A DNA stretch of 64,000 nucleotides, from positions 1,376,501 through 1,440,500 of the forward strand of contig JADKFX010000001.1 of assembly GCA_016717265.1 (NCBI GenBank), given 5' to 3'. A model generated the notes under the pieces. That model searched no databases. It saw only the letters and a list, made by a program, of their open reading frames with translations, and was not told the DNA's origin. Of this stretch, positions 44,008 through 53,472 are shown piece by piece. The stretch is from Saprospiraceae bacterium (lineage in GTDB: Bacteria; Bacteroidota; Bacteroidia; Chitinophagales; Saprospiraceae). Both the position numbers and the translations under genes were made by a program. How positions within the stretch are numbered: position 1 is the stretch's first letter; each line of letters starts with the position of its first letter.

Positions 44008-45135
44008 TTAAGGAATTAATTCTAAATTCAACTCCTGCACAATGATACCATTTTTTATACGGGGTTCAAACCAGGTACTTTTGGGAGGTAAAACCATGTG
44101 TTCATCGGCTACTTTAATAAAATCGCTTTTTTTAACAGGATAAAATAGGAAACCCAAATGTTGTGAATTTTCAAGTACAAGTTTTGAAATTATTTTCATA
44201 TTTTTAATGCCTTCTATATGTTGTATTCTGTCATTAGATCGAATATTTTGGATGCCTAACATATCCCGTAGGATGAGTTCATTAAAGATATCAATATCAA
44301 ATGCAATTCCGTTTTTTTGTTTAAAATATTGTAATACTTCTTTATGCCAGGAAATAACATATTGAAGATCTTTTGTAATTAAAATGAGTTCATTTTTTTT
44401 ATTGCTTAATCTTGATTTTTTTAATTCCGTTACCAGAGCATATTTACGTAGCATCAGTATGAAATCATTCAGGCTCATTAAATCTAACGCTTTAATAAGT
44501 CGATTATATGGCATGATGCTCAATTCATTAAAATCGAATAGCGCACACATGATATAATTCAAACTTCTTTTACTGAGTTCTGGATTTTGTAAAATAAATT
44601 TGCAAACAGCAGCCATGCGATGATGGCCATCTGCGATGTAAGCTTTTTTTATTTTAGATTTAAATTCTTTTTGAATTAAAGCAATCCATTTTTTATCTGT
44701 AATTTCATAAAACTCATGTATTTGCTGATCTTTTTCAAAGAATATTTTGAAAGTAGCTTTTTGATCATCAAAGGATTTTGTAAGGAGATCTTTAATTTTT
44801 TTTTGTTCGTTGTAAGCGATTAAAACGGGTTTTATAATAGCACTCCGGTTTTTCATCAGATTGCTGATGTTTTCTTCTTGTAAGGTGAGCGTGTTTTCAT
44901 GTTTTTTGATATGACCTTTTAAATAGTCATGGATATCTACAGCTGCTAGAATTCCTTGGTATGTTCTTGTAGCAGATTTAATGCGGTATACAAAAATCGC
45001 TTTTTGATCAGATTTAACGTAGATTTCTTCTTTTCTTAAATCCGGAAAGGTATTTTTAACCTGGTCAAAAAAATCTAATGTTTTAGATATTTTTTTGTAA
45101 TCAGGATGCAGGTATTGAAAAGGTTTAATATTCAC
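44008..45135 (-). CDS. DUF1015 family protein
   Basis: 375 residues with the DUF1015 blocks IFVYRIKSATRTYQGILAAV, YIADGHHRMAAVCKF and LFDFNELSIMPYNRLIKAL. The family is found across bacteria, often near serine or purine metabolism genes, and its role is unknown. The start of the related proteins (PFQYLHP) is intact. 18 bp upstream of the amidohydrolase, so probably the same transcript. Confidence 0.8.
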   Translation of the reverse strand: MNIKPFQYLHPDYKKISKTLDFFDQVKNTFPDLRKEEIYVKSDQKAIFVYRIKSATRTYQGILAAVDIHDYLKGHIKKHENTLTLQEENISNLMKNRSAIIKPVLIAYNEQKKIKDLLTKSFDDQKATFKIFFEKDQQIHEFYEITDKKWIALIQKEFKSKIKKAYIADGHHRMAAVCKFILQNPELSKRSLNYIMCALFDFNELSIMPYNRLIKALDLMSLNDFILMLRKYALVTELKKSRLSNKKNELILITKDLQYVISWHKEVLQYFKQKNGIAFDIDIFNELILRDMLGIQNIRSNDRIQHIEGIKNMKIISKLVLENSQHLGFLFYPVKKSDFIKVADEHMVLPPKSTWFEPRIKNGIIVQELNLELIP

Positions 45136-45179
45136 TGGAAGGTATTAGATAGCGAAATTAATGCGATTTTTTATATTGC

Positions 45180-45677
45180 TTAAAGCATTTTCATTAAAGT
45201 ATTATAAAACCAATGTGAATCGGTTTTTAGTAAGAGCTCAAGTGCATTATCAGCTTTGTGTGCAAAGTCATTTATTTCGGAAACCATTTTTTTAAATTCT
45301 TTACTTTTCTCACATTTTTCAGTGCATGCCAAAAGATCATCCAGATCTGCTAAGATAGGATCTAGTTCCTTTTTCTTTCTATGGGAAAGAATTTGTTTAA
45401 ATACAATGTGTAAATTTTTTTCAGCAAGATAATATTCGCAACGTTCTCCATCCCGACTGTATTTGGAAATTAGGCCCCAATCCAGCAGTGCTCTAAGATT
45501 CATATTTACATTCCCTTGTGAAATCTGAAGTTCATTTAAAACTTGTTCAGCAGTCATTGGTTGAGAAGCTACCAACAGTAATGCGTGGATTTGTGCCATG
45601 GTCTTATTGATACCCCATTGTGGACCAAGACGGCCCCAGGTTTCAATAAATCTATCTTTACAATCTTTATACTCCAA
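45180..45677 (-). CDS. GbsR/MarR-type transcriptional regulator
   Basis: 165 residues. Winged-helix DNA-binding part with MTAEQVLNELQISQGNVNMN and LLDWGLISKYSRDGERCEYY, typical of GbsR-like regulators, which in Bacillus sense choline and control glycine-betaine genes. A Cys-rich helix follows (CTEKCEKSKEF). The target here is unknown. It lies alone between DUF1015 and gcvT, same strand. Confidence 0.8.
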   Translation of the reverse strand: MEYKDCKDRFIETWGRLGPQWGINKTMAQIHALLLVASQPMTAEQVLNELQISQGNVNMNLRALLDWGLISKYSRDGERCEYYLAEKNLHIVFKQILSHRKKKELDPILADLDDLLACTEKCEKSKEFKKMVSEINDFAHKADNALELLLKTDSHWFYNTLMKML

Positions 45678-45739
45678 GTGATTCTTATTAAACTAATAAT
45701 CATTGAAGAGGTAAAAAGTTTAGTTCTTGACAATAATTA

Positions 45740-46849
45740 TCAAGGCTTATGGTAAAAAGGCAACTTATGAACTTTTGCTTGTATCGTTTTAGTGCCTACT
45801 TGAATTTTCAATTCTGTTCCTGTTTTTGAGAAATTAGTAGGTACATATGCCATTCCAATAGGAATATTAAGGGACGGAGATTGAGTACCAGAAGTAACTT
45901 CTCCAATTTCATTTCCATTCGTATCTAAAACTTTGTATCCATGTCTTGGAACTCTGCGGTCTTCAACAATAATTGGAACTAATTTTTTTGTAATTCCTTT
46001 TTCTTTTTGTTTAAGCATCCAGCTTTTACCTACAAAATCATCTTTATCTAATTTTGTTATCCAGGCTAATCCAGCTTCTAATGGTGAAGTTGTATCATTA
46101 ATATCATTTCCATATAAACAAAAGCCCATTTCTAATCGCAAGGTATCTCTTGCACCTAAACCTGTTGGTAGTATGTTTGAATCTTTTCCGGCATTCATTA
46201 TTTCATTCCATAAATGAATAATATCTTTATTATTTGCATATAATTCAAATCCGCCAGAACCTGTGTAACCAGTTGCAGATATTAATACATTATCTACTCC
46301 TGCCAAACGGCCTCTTTCAAAATGATAATATTCAATTGCAGCCAAATTTATAGCTGTAAGTTTTTGTAAAATATTTAATGCTTTGGGTCCTTGTACTGCT
46401 AATAAACCTGTTTCATCCGAAATGTTTATCATGATAGCATCAAAGGTGTTATGATTTGAAATCCAATCCCAATCTTTTTGAATATTCGAAGCATTTACAA
46501 CCAATAAATAGGAAGGAAGTTCTTCAGAACCCATTATAATGGGTAATCGATATACTAAAAGATCATCGACAATGCCACCATCGTTATTTGGCATGCAAGA
46601 ATATTGAGCTTGACCGATTTTTAATTTTGAAACATCATTAGAGGTAATTTTTTGAACGAGATCCAAAGCCTGCGGTCCACGGATAATAAATTCACCCATA
46701 TGGCTAACATCAAAAATACCTGCATGATTTCTAACGGCATCATGTTCTTCCTTAATGCCTGAATATGTGATTGGCATATTGTAACCTGCAAATTCTGCCA
46801 TTTTGGCTCCCAAACCAATATGAATTTCTGTAAGTGGTGTATTTTTCAT
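45740..46849 (-). CDS. gcvT: Glycine cleavage system T protein (aminomethyltransferase)
   Basis: 369 residues, usual length. Family marks: GAKMAEFAGYNMPITY, AGIFDVSHMGEF, SATGYTGSGGFELY, and GARDTLRLEMGFCLYGNDI with its catalytic Asp region. The enzyme moves the methylene group of glycine, bound on GcvH lipoate, to tetrahydrofolate. It is the last gene of a long minus-strand run; no gcvH or gcvP is in the window. Confidence 0.95.
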   Translation of the reverse strand: MKNTPLTEIHIGLGAKMAEFAGYNMPITYSGIKEEHDAVRNHAGIFDVSHMGEFIIRGPQALDLVQKITSNDVSKLKIGQAQYSCMPNNDGGIVDDLLVYRLPIIMGSEELPSYLLVVNASNIQKDWDWISNHNTFDAIMINISDETGLLAVQGPKALNILQKLTAINLAAIEYYHFERGRLAGVDNVLISATGYTGSGGFELYANNKDIIHLWNEIMNAGKDSNILPTGLGARDTLRLEMGFCLYGNDINDTTSPLEAGLAWITKLDKDDFVGKSWMLKQKEKGITKKLVPIIVEDRRVPRHGYKVLDTNGNEIGEVTSGTQSPSLNIPIGMAYVPTNFSKTGTELKIQVGTKTIQAKVHKLPFYHKP

Positions 46850-46871
46850 CTAAATTTAAATTTATGAAGTT

Positions 46872-48884
46872 TTATTTTATTTGAATCCATTTTATTTGAT
46901 CACTTTGATGAATACTCATTAATACATCATTTCCAGCCGTCATTTTACCAAATATAGTATAACGACCATCGAGATGTGGAGCAGGAGAATGGGTTATAAA
47001 AAATTGCACACCTTCTGTATCTGCACCAGCACTTGCCATCCCAATCATTCCGGATTCCTGATAATTCAACAAGCTTATTTCCGTACGGATGGTATAATCT
47101 AAGGAACCATATCCATCTCCTCTTGGACAACCTACTTGCACAACAAAATTTGGTACTACTCTATGAAATATTTTTTCATTATAAAAACTATCCTTACATA
47201 ATTGTATAAAATTAATGACGGAAGCAGGAGCAATTTTAGGATATAAATCAATATTTAAATCGCCTTTATTTGTAGAAATAATGGCATGTATTGTATCTCT
47301 GTAAGGCTCTAAAAGGTTCCATTGAATTGGGTGATTATATTCCACTATTTTAGGTGTATACAGGGTCTTGTGTATGGAAGCTATGCACTTCCCTAAATCA
47401 TTATAAGTTTCAATATCCCGGGGCAAACTCAATTTTGATTGAGCTATTTGCAACATGGAATCTGCTTTAAAATATTTTGATGAAAGCGGATGTGATTTGC
47501 TAAACAAAGAAGCCATGATGGATAAAATTCCCGGATCTGCAATTTCACATTGTCTGGTAAAATAATTGCTTAGCAATTGATAAATTCCATTTTTACTGCC
47601 TTTAAAGACCAGTGTGAAATCTGGTTTTTTCATTATTTTTTCAATGCATTCCGCAAGGGTGGTGCGCAGATATGCATGTTGTTTGCTTGATTCCAGAGAA
47701 ATAAGAAAAGGTAGTTCTTTACTATTGGTAGCGAGTGCTTTTAAATAAGCTGCTTTTTCATACGGATTTTTAGCCTGATTAATTTGTGCTTTAAGGTTCC
47801 ATTCAATGGATTGTCTGGTTAATACTAAATATCCTGGAATATGGTTGAGCGCAGCTTCATAAACAATACTTTTTACCTGCCAGGGTAAGTTTGTTTGTTC
47901 GGTTAATTTTTTTAATTCTTCTGAGATTTCATTATTTCCTTTTTCTAATAAAAATTGGGCAGCATAAATAGAAACATGAAGCGATGGATTCTGAATTGCT
48001 TTTAGAGCAAAATATAATGCTTGTAAACCTTGTTGATTTTGTAAACCACGTAAAATATTGGATTGAATTCTAATATCTAAACCTCGAGAATATAACTCTT
48101 CTAATGCAGCCACCACACCTGGACTTGAAATCCTGGCAAAAGCGGTAATTAGGCACATTCTAATATCGGGATTCTTTTCTTCATTACAAGCTTTTTTTAA
48201 CAGCTCTGAGTGTTCGTTGAGATTAAAATATTTAAAGCGCTGCAAACATTGTGCTGCAATCAATCTGGCAGTTGTAGGAAAGCGATCATTGGTTGCAACT
48301 TGTAAAATTTTTTCTTCTGAATTTTTACAAAATTGATCCCGTAAGCCAAACCGATAAAATGCTAACATTTGCCCATATAAGAGTAAGGTATCATCCGGAG
48401 TATAAGAACTAATATTGCAAATTAATGACAAGGTAGAATCTGAGCCACATTTTCCTAATGCTTCTAAAATCATGCTATTGGTAGCATTAAAAGGTCCGAT
48501 GGAATCAACAGCTAGAAAGGATTTTATTAATGCTGATTCTGCATTTACATGTGCTATTTGACCAAGGGAATATACAGCAGCTTGTTTTACACCTTCTACC
48601 GGATCATTCAATAACTGGCTTAATTCTGGAATCACGGTAGAATCTCTAAAGGAAGCAAAACTTAAGGCCGCGAGATATCGAAGGCTAGCTTTCTCATGTT
48701 TAAGAAAAAGAAGTAAGGTATCTTTTTGATGTTTATCTTTTGAATCTAAAAGCTGTCTGACTTCAGGGTCATTGAAAGAATATTCTAATTTAGTAATAGC
48801 TTCATCATTCGGTGGAAAACAAGAATTATAGAGAAGACAAATCAGGATTCCAAATATTATATAACAAGCACTTTGTTTCACCAT
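46872..48884 (-). CDS. HEAT-repeat lipoprotein fused to a cyclophilin-type peptidyl-prolyl isomerase
   Basis: 670 residues from ATG 48884 (MVKQSACYIIFGILICLL), chosen because it gives a lipoprotein signal ending at YNSC. Residues ~35-470 form HEAT-like helical repeats (LRYLAALSFASFRDS, PVEGVKQAAVYSLGQIA). The C-terminal ~150 residues are a cyclophilin: FHRVVPNFVVQVGCP with the catalytic Arg, VQFFITHSPAPHLDGRYTIFG. Cyclophilins help proline isomerisation, here probably of envelope proteins. Starts 19 bp after the neighbouring small membrane gene. Confidence 0.85.
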   Translation of the reverse strand: MVKQSACYIIFGILICLLYNSCFPPNDEAITKLEYSFNDPEVRQLLDSKDKHQKDTLLLFLKHEKASLRYLAALSFASFRDSTVIPELSQLLNDPVEGVKQAAVYSLGQIAHVNAESALIKSFLAVDSIGPFNATNSMILEALGKCGSDSTLSLICNISSYTPDDTLLLYGQMLAFYRFGLRDQFCKNSEEKILQVATNDRFPTTARLIAAQCLQRFKYFNLNEHSELLKKACNEEKNPDIRMCLITAFARISSPGVVAALEELYSRGLDIRIQSNILRGLQNQQGLQALYFALKAIQNPSLHVSIYAAQFLLEKGNNEISEELKKLTEQTNLPWQVKSIVYEAALNHIPGYLVLTRQSIEWNLKAQINQAKNPYEKAAYLKALATNSKELPFLISLESSKQHAYLRTTLAECIEKIMKKPDFTLVFKGSKNGIYQLLSNYFTRQCEIADPGILSIMASLFSKSHPLSSKYFKADSMLQIAQSKLSLPRDIETYNDLGKCIASIHKTLYTPKIVEYNHPIQWNLLEPYRDTIHAIISTNKGDLNIDLYPKIAPASVINFIQLCKDSFYNEKIFHRVVPNFVVQVGCPRGDGYGSLDYTIRTEISLLNYQESGMIGMASAGADTEGVQFFITHSPAPHLDGRYTIFGKMTAGNDVLMSIHQSDQIKWIQIK

Positions 48885-48903
48885 GTTGATGCGTTCATTG
48901 GTT

Positions 48904-49242
48904 TTATTCTTCGGATTTGAAATTACGAATATAAACAATTAAAGCCATAGCACAGGAAGCCATTTCCAATCCTACGCGAATCATTCCATTGAGATCCCCT
49001 TGATCTGCATTTCTTAAGAAGGGTCTTAGCATAGCAAACATTACGATCAAGGTTAAACCAAATACAATATACGCTAATACTTTATTTTCATGTTTTGTAT
49101 AAAATGCAAAGACCAATAACAAAAGTCCAAATCCCATTGGAACAAAAGCAGTATGTGCAGAAAAATTATTAGCTGCATATCCCCAAAATCCGATTGCTAA
49201 TAATATGATTGCATTGATAATAGTTGCTTGTTTTGATTTCAT
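48904..49242 (-). CDS. Small four-helix membrane protein
   Basis: 112 residues with about four hydrophobic helices (roughly 7-24, 30-46, 55-75, 88-106) joined by short polar loops; the second loop reads YTKHENK. Composition resembles the TMEM14/YIP-like small membrane proteins, but I cannot name a family with confidence. Sits between PBP1A (39 bp upstream) and the HEAT/cyclophilin gene on the same strand. Confidence 0.55.
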   Translation of the reverse strand: MKSKQATIINAIILLAIGFWGYAANNFSAHTAFVPMGFGLLLLVFAFYTKHENKVLAYIVFGLTLIVMFAMLRPFLRNADQGDLNGMIRVGLEMASCAMALIVYIRNFKSEE

Positions 49243-49280
49243 GAAATCCGATTATTTTGTTTGTTTAAATATAAAAAGAT

Positions 49281-51929
49281 TTACTGATTTTGATCTTTTT
49301 TAGGAGGTTCTTCTTCGAAAATTTCATCATCCGTGGATTGATTATTTTTTGGTAATAGAGAATGATCTGCATTATGTGTACTCATCATTTGACGAAACGT
49401 TTCACAATCTAATTCAATTCCGATGTCACCGGAAGGTCTAATAAATTCAACGGCTGGATTAAAACCAGATTCTTGATCCAATTCTAATTTAGTAATAAAT
49501 TTTGTAAAAAAAGGTTTAGCCATTGCAGATCCTTGGCCTAATTCTAATGATAAAAATCGAATCCATGGATCTTCCCCACCTACCCAGGTGCCAACAACCA
49601 AATTAGGAGTAATTCCCATATACCAACCATCTACATAATCATTTGTTGTTCCGGTTTTGCCACCATTGGGCACTTTTACACCCCAGGTTCCTCCAGATTT
49701 GCGGAGTAAATCTACCATCACATAATTATAATTTGGAGATAATGCAACATTGTTAGTGGGCGTACTGCGATAGATTACTTTTCCATTTTTATCTTCAATC
49801 CGATTTATAAATACAGGTTTTGTATAAATTCCATTATTCGCAAAGGTTGTATAAGCGCCGGTCATTTCCAAAACAGAAAGATCTGAAGAACCCAAAACAA
49901 TTGACGGATATTTTGGTATTAAATAGCCACCATCTCTTCTTCTGAGAGAAGAATCAATTCCCATATTATTTAATAATCCACGGATGGGTTCGACACTTCC
50001 TAAAAGAATCACAAGTTTAACGGAAATTGAATTTTTGGATAAAGCTAAGGCACGATATAAATTCATATTTTCTCCGGAAAAGGTTTCAGCAGCATTTCCA
50101 GGTGACCAAGCCTCGGGAAGGTGAAAATTTGGATCATCGGCAGGAATTGTATATTGAACATCTTGAAACTCACTACATGGAGAAATTCCTTGTAATGCAA
50201 TGGCAGTTGCGTATACAAAAGGTTTAAACGTGGAGCCTACTTGTCTCCTGGAATTAACATGATCATATTTAAAATATTTAAAATTAGTGCCCCCTACCCA
50301 TGCTTTAACTTCTCCTGTATGCGGATCCATTGCAATAGAACCGATTTGCATATGTTTCCGGTGAAATTTAATGGAATCCAAGGGGCTCATTAAAGTATCT
50401 TTTTCACCCATAGTTATATAATCATACACTTTCATTTTAACAGGGGTCGTCATGGATTTCCGCACATTCGTTTCAAATGCAAGCCATTCTTTTTTAATAG
50501 CTGGCCACTGTTTGCTTTTTAAAATTTTGTGCGAATATTCATATTGTGATTGATTAATTATTTTTTTCTTTAATTCTTTTTCTAAAAAGCCAGTTTCTTT
50601 TTCTTCATTTATCAATCGCTGAATGGTCCGATCATTCATATCTACATTACCAATTTCAGATTCCATTTTGGCAATAATGTTTCCAAAATGTTGATTCCAA
50701 ATTAAATTGAAACGCTCCGTCTCACGGATCATAAGATTCAATGCATCCTTTCGGATTTTTAACATATTTTCATCTGAATCATACGTCCAAGGATCTTGTT
50801 TAGTCCAAACATTAAAATATGATTTTTGAACTTTAAGCATATGTTCCCGAGCGGCGTCTTCAGCATATTTTTGATAGACAGGATCAATGGTTGTATAAAT
50901 TTTTAAACCATCTTCATAGAAATTATATTTTGTACCATCTGCTTTACGGTAGCGTTCATCGTCTAATAAATTTTTTAAATATTTTGAAAGTTCAGCCCGA
51001 AAATATAATGCCATACCTTCTAAATGGGATTCCCTTTTAAATTGAGTTATATCAATCGTTTTAGCTGAATACGCTTTTAATTGTTGAGCATTTATAAAAT
51101 TTTTATCAAACATCAAAGCAAGGACAGTATTTCTTCTGTCAAGTGCAATTTTTGGAAATCGTTTTGGATTAAATCGGGTTGGATTTTTTAGCATTCCAAT
51201 AATCATTGCAGCTTCATTTAAGTTCAATTCTTTATGATTTTTTCCAAAATAAGTTTGGGCTGCAGTTTGAACACCATTTGCACCATATAAAAAGTCAAAC
51301 TTGTTAAGATACATTGCAAGGATTTCCTCTTTCGTATAGCTTTTCTCAAGTTTAATTGCGGTTAGCCATTCCTTCATTTTTACCCGGATAATCAGGAATG
51401 TTCTTATAATTTTATTGCGATCTTCCAAATTGGGTCTTTCGAAAAGTAATTTCGCTAATTGTTGTGTAATGGTACTTCCTCCTCCGGATTCTTCATTACT
51501 TAATAAGATGGTTTTAAATGCTACCCTCATTAAAGCAAAAAAGTCAATCCCAGAATGCTTATAATATCTTGAATCTTCAGTTGAAAGTAAAGCATGTACT
51601 AAATGTTGATTTAGACTATCATATGGAATGAATTCCCGGTTTTCTGTATAATATTTACCAAGTATACTGAGGTCGTTTGCATACACGATAGATGCTTGAT
51701 TGTAGCTTGGATTTTCAAGGTCTTTGAAACTTGGCAAATTATCAAATGAAACGAATATCAAACACAGATACAAAAATCCGATTCCAGCAAACAAGATCTT
51801 CCAGATCATTAATACGGCACTACTAAACCAGCTTTTATCGGCCGTTGTCTTGCCAGAATAGATATCGGTAAATTTAAAGTCTTTCCGAAGTTGATTTAGA
51901 AAGCGTTTTATGGAATCCCAGCTATTCAT
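49281..51929 (-). CDS. Class A penicillin-binding protein (PBP1A type)
   Basis: 882 residues. One N-terminal membrane helix (~36-64); glycosyltransferase family 51 domain (~85-290) with STEDSRYYKHSGID and GGSTITQQLAKLLF; and transpeptidase domain (~540-830) with the serine motif GSTFKPFVYA, SKN (LALSKNSISV) and KTGTTNDYVDGW. It builds and cross-links the peptidoglycan layer. The C-terminus is an acidic low-complexity tail (DDEIFEEEPPKKDQNQ). Start 21 bp past the aroB stop, so it is likely read from the recQ-aroQ-aroB transcript. Confidence 0.92.
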   Translation of the reverse strand: MNSWDSIKRFLNQLRKDFKFTDIYSGKTTADKSWFSSAVLMIWKILFAGIGFLYLCLIFVSFDNLPSFKDLENPSYNQASIVYANDLSILGKYYTENREFIPYDSLNQHLVHALLSTEDSRYYKHSGIDFFALMRVAFKTILLSNEESGGGSTITQQLAKLLFERPNLEDRNKIIRTFLIIRVKMKEWLTAIKLEKSYTKEEILAMYLNKFDFLYGANGVQTAAQTYFGKNHKELNLNEAAMIIGMLKNPTRFNPKRFPKIALDRRNTVLALMFDKNFINAQQLKAYSAKTIDITQFKRESHLEGMALYFRAELSKYLKNLLDDERYRKADGTKYNFYEDGLKIYTTIDPVYQKYAEDAAREHMLKVQKSYFNVWTKQDPWTYDSDENMLKIRKDALNLMIRETERFNLIWNQHFGNIIAKMESEIGNVDMNDRTIQRLINEEKETGFLEKELKKKIINQSQYEYSHKILKSKQWPAIKKEWLAFETNVRKSMTTPVKMKVYDYITMGEKDTLMSPLDSIKFHRKHMQIGSIAMDPHTGEVKAWVGGTNFKYFKYDHVNSRRQVGSTFKPFVYATAIALQGISPCSEFQDVQYTIPADDPNFHLPEAWSPGNAAETFSGENMNLYRALALSKNSISVKLVILLGSVEPIRGLLNNMGIDSSLRRRDGGYLIPKYPSIVLGSSDLSVLEMTGAYTTFANNGIYTKPVFINRIEDKNGKVIYRSTPTNNVALSPNYNYVMVDLLRKSGGTWGVKVPNGGKTGTTNDYVDGWYMGITPNLVVGTWVGGEDPWIRFLSLELGQGSAMAKPFFTKFITKLELDQESGFNPAVEFIRPSGDIGIELDCETFRQMMSTHNADHSLLPKNNQSTDDEIFEEEPPKKDQNQ

Positions 51930-51949
51930 AATTAATATACCACAAAAAT

Positions 51950-53011
51950 CTAATTTAAATTATAATAATCCAAAGATTTTAGAACAAGAGTTTCGGGAAC
52001 AAGTTGGTCTAATTTTACCAATCCAGGTGCTTCTAGAAGACTAAAACGGGTAATCTGATTTAATTTTTTCTTATCCGCTTGCAAATTTTTAAAAATTTCA
52101 GGATACCAGGATTCTGAAAAATTTATGCCTCCTGTAAAAGGGAGAAGAAAAGTTTTCAATTGTTCCAGAATATAAGGTTTCCAGTTAAACATCGCTGCTG
52201 ATATGTAACTTTCACAGATAATACCTATTGCGATTGCTTCGCCATGTAATATATCGTGTTCAATGGATAAGTAATAACTTTCAATGGCATGTCCAATGGT
52301 ATGTCCAAAGTTCAAACTTTTCCGAATGCCATGCTCGTAAAAATCCTGTTCAACGATATGTGTTTTTGTTCGGATAGATTTTTTTAAATAATCTTGTAAA
52401 TTGGATACATCTAAAGGCCATCCTAATTCTTTAATATCCTGCCAATAAGGAGGAGATTGAATTAAACTGTGTTTTATAATTTCAACAAAGCCATTTCGCA
52501 GGTGCCTTTCTGGCAATGTTTTTAGAAAAATTTGATCAATTACAACGGCTTTAGGTGGTATGAAACTGCCAATTTGATTTTTGAAATGATTCAGATTAAT
52601 TGCTGTTTTGCCACCGATTGCTGCATCGGCCATGGCCATTAAACTAGTTGGTACGTATACACAATCTACACCTCTCAAAATAACGGAGGCAGCAAATCCT
52701 CCAACATCACAAATGATTCCACCACCAAGACAAATAATAAGTGCTTTGCGATCAATTTGTTGGCTCAACCAATGATTCCAAAGAGCTTCACAAGTTGCTA
52801 AGGTTTTATTTTTTTCACCAGATTGTATCGTAAATTTTGAATACACTAAAATTTTACTTTTTTCAAGAAAATAAGGGAGACAATGCGTTTCTGTATTTTC
52901 ATCTAAAATTATATTGATAGAAGAATACGACTCATTGTTTATGATATCATTTAATTTTTCCCATGGAGCTAATGAAAGAATTAAAGAAGATTGTTTTTGA
53001 ATAGTACTCAA
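51950..53011 (-). CDS. aroB: 3-dehydroquinate synthase
   Basis: 353 residues. NAD-binding ALIICLGGGIICDVGGFAAS (~92), the active-site block GGKTAINLNHFKNQIGSF (~133), and the metal His in FGHTIGHAIE (~235). It turns DAHP into 3-dehydroquinate in the shikimate pathway. It lies 20 bp from aroQ, the gene for the next enzyme, so two successive steps are co-transcribed. Confidence 0.94.
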   Translation of the reverse strand: MSTIQKQSSLILSLAPWEKLNDIINNESYSSINIILDENTETHCLPYFLEKSKILVYSKFTIQSGEKNKTLATCEALWNHWLSQQIDRKALIICLGGGIICDVGGFAASVILRGVDCVYVPTSLMAMADAAIGGKTAINLNHFKNQIGSFIPPKAVVIDQIFLKTLPERHLRNGFVEIIKHSLIQSPPYWQDIKELGWPLDVSNLQDYLKKSIRTKTHIVEQDFYEHGIRKSLNFGHTIGHAIESYYLSIEHDILHGEAIAIGIICESYISAAMFNWKPYILEQLKTFLLPFTGGINFSESWYPEIFKNLQADKKKLNQITRFSLLEAPGLVKLDQLVPETLVLKSLDYYNLN

Positions 53012-53031
53012 TGGATTTGTATTTTAAATAG

Positions 53032-53472
53032 TTACTCTGAAATTGTTGGAAGTACTTCTAAAAGCCTTTGTAAAGCAATGCGGTAACCATCCAATCCATG
53101 ACCTGAAATTTCAAAAAAAGCAACGGGTTTAATATAAGAATGTTTTCGAAAGGACTCTCTTGAAGAAATGTCACTTATATGAATTTCTACTACGGGAATT
53201 TTAATTGCGGAGATAGCATCCCGGATTGCAATGGAAGTATGGGTATATGCTCCTGGATTTAGAAGTATCGCATTTGCTTTATTTCTGTAATCCTGTATCC
53301 AATCAATCAGATACCCTTCATGATTACTTTGATGATAGGGTATTCTTACTTGTGGAAACTCCGTTTTGAGCTCATCTAAAAAATCTTCAAAAGATTTTGT
53401 ACCATAAATAGATGGCTCGCGTTCACCTACTAAGTTTAGATTAGGACCATGAATAATGGGAATTTGCCACAT
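53032..53472 (-). CDS. aroQ: 3-dehydroquinate dehydratase, type II
   Basis: 146 residues, standard length for the dodecameric type II enzyme. Active-site front IIHGPNLNLVGEREPSIYG and later NPGAYTHTSIAIRDAI and VVEIHISDISSRE with the catalytic His. It removes water from 3-dehydroquinate. Its ATG shares one base with the recQ stop (TGATG), so translation is likely coupled. Confidence 0.94.
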   Translation of the reverse strand: MWQIPIIHGPNLNLVGEREPSIYGTKSFEDFLDELKTEFPQVRIPYHQSNHEGYLIDWIQDYRNKANAILLNPGAYTHTSIAIRDAISAIKIPVVEIHISDISSRESFRKHSYIKPVAFFEISGHGLDGYRIALQRLLEVLPTISE

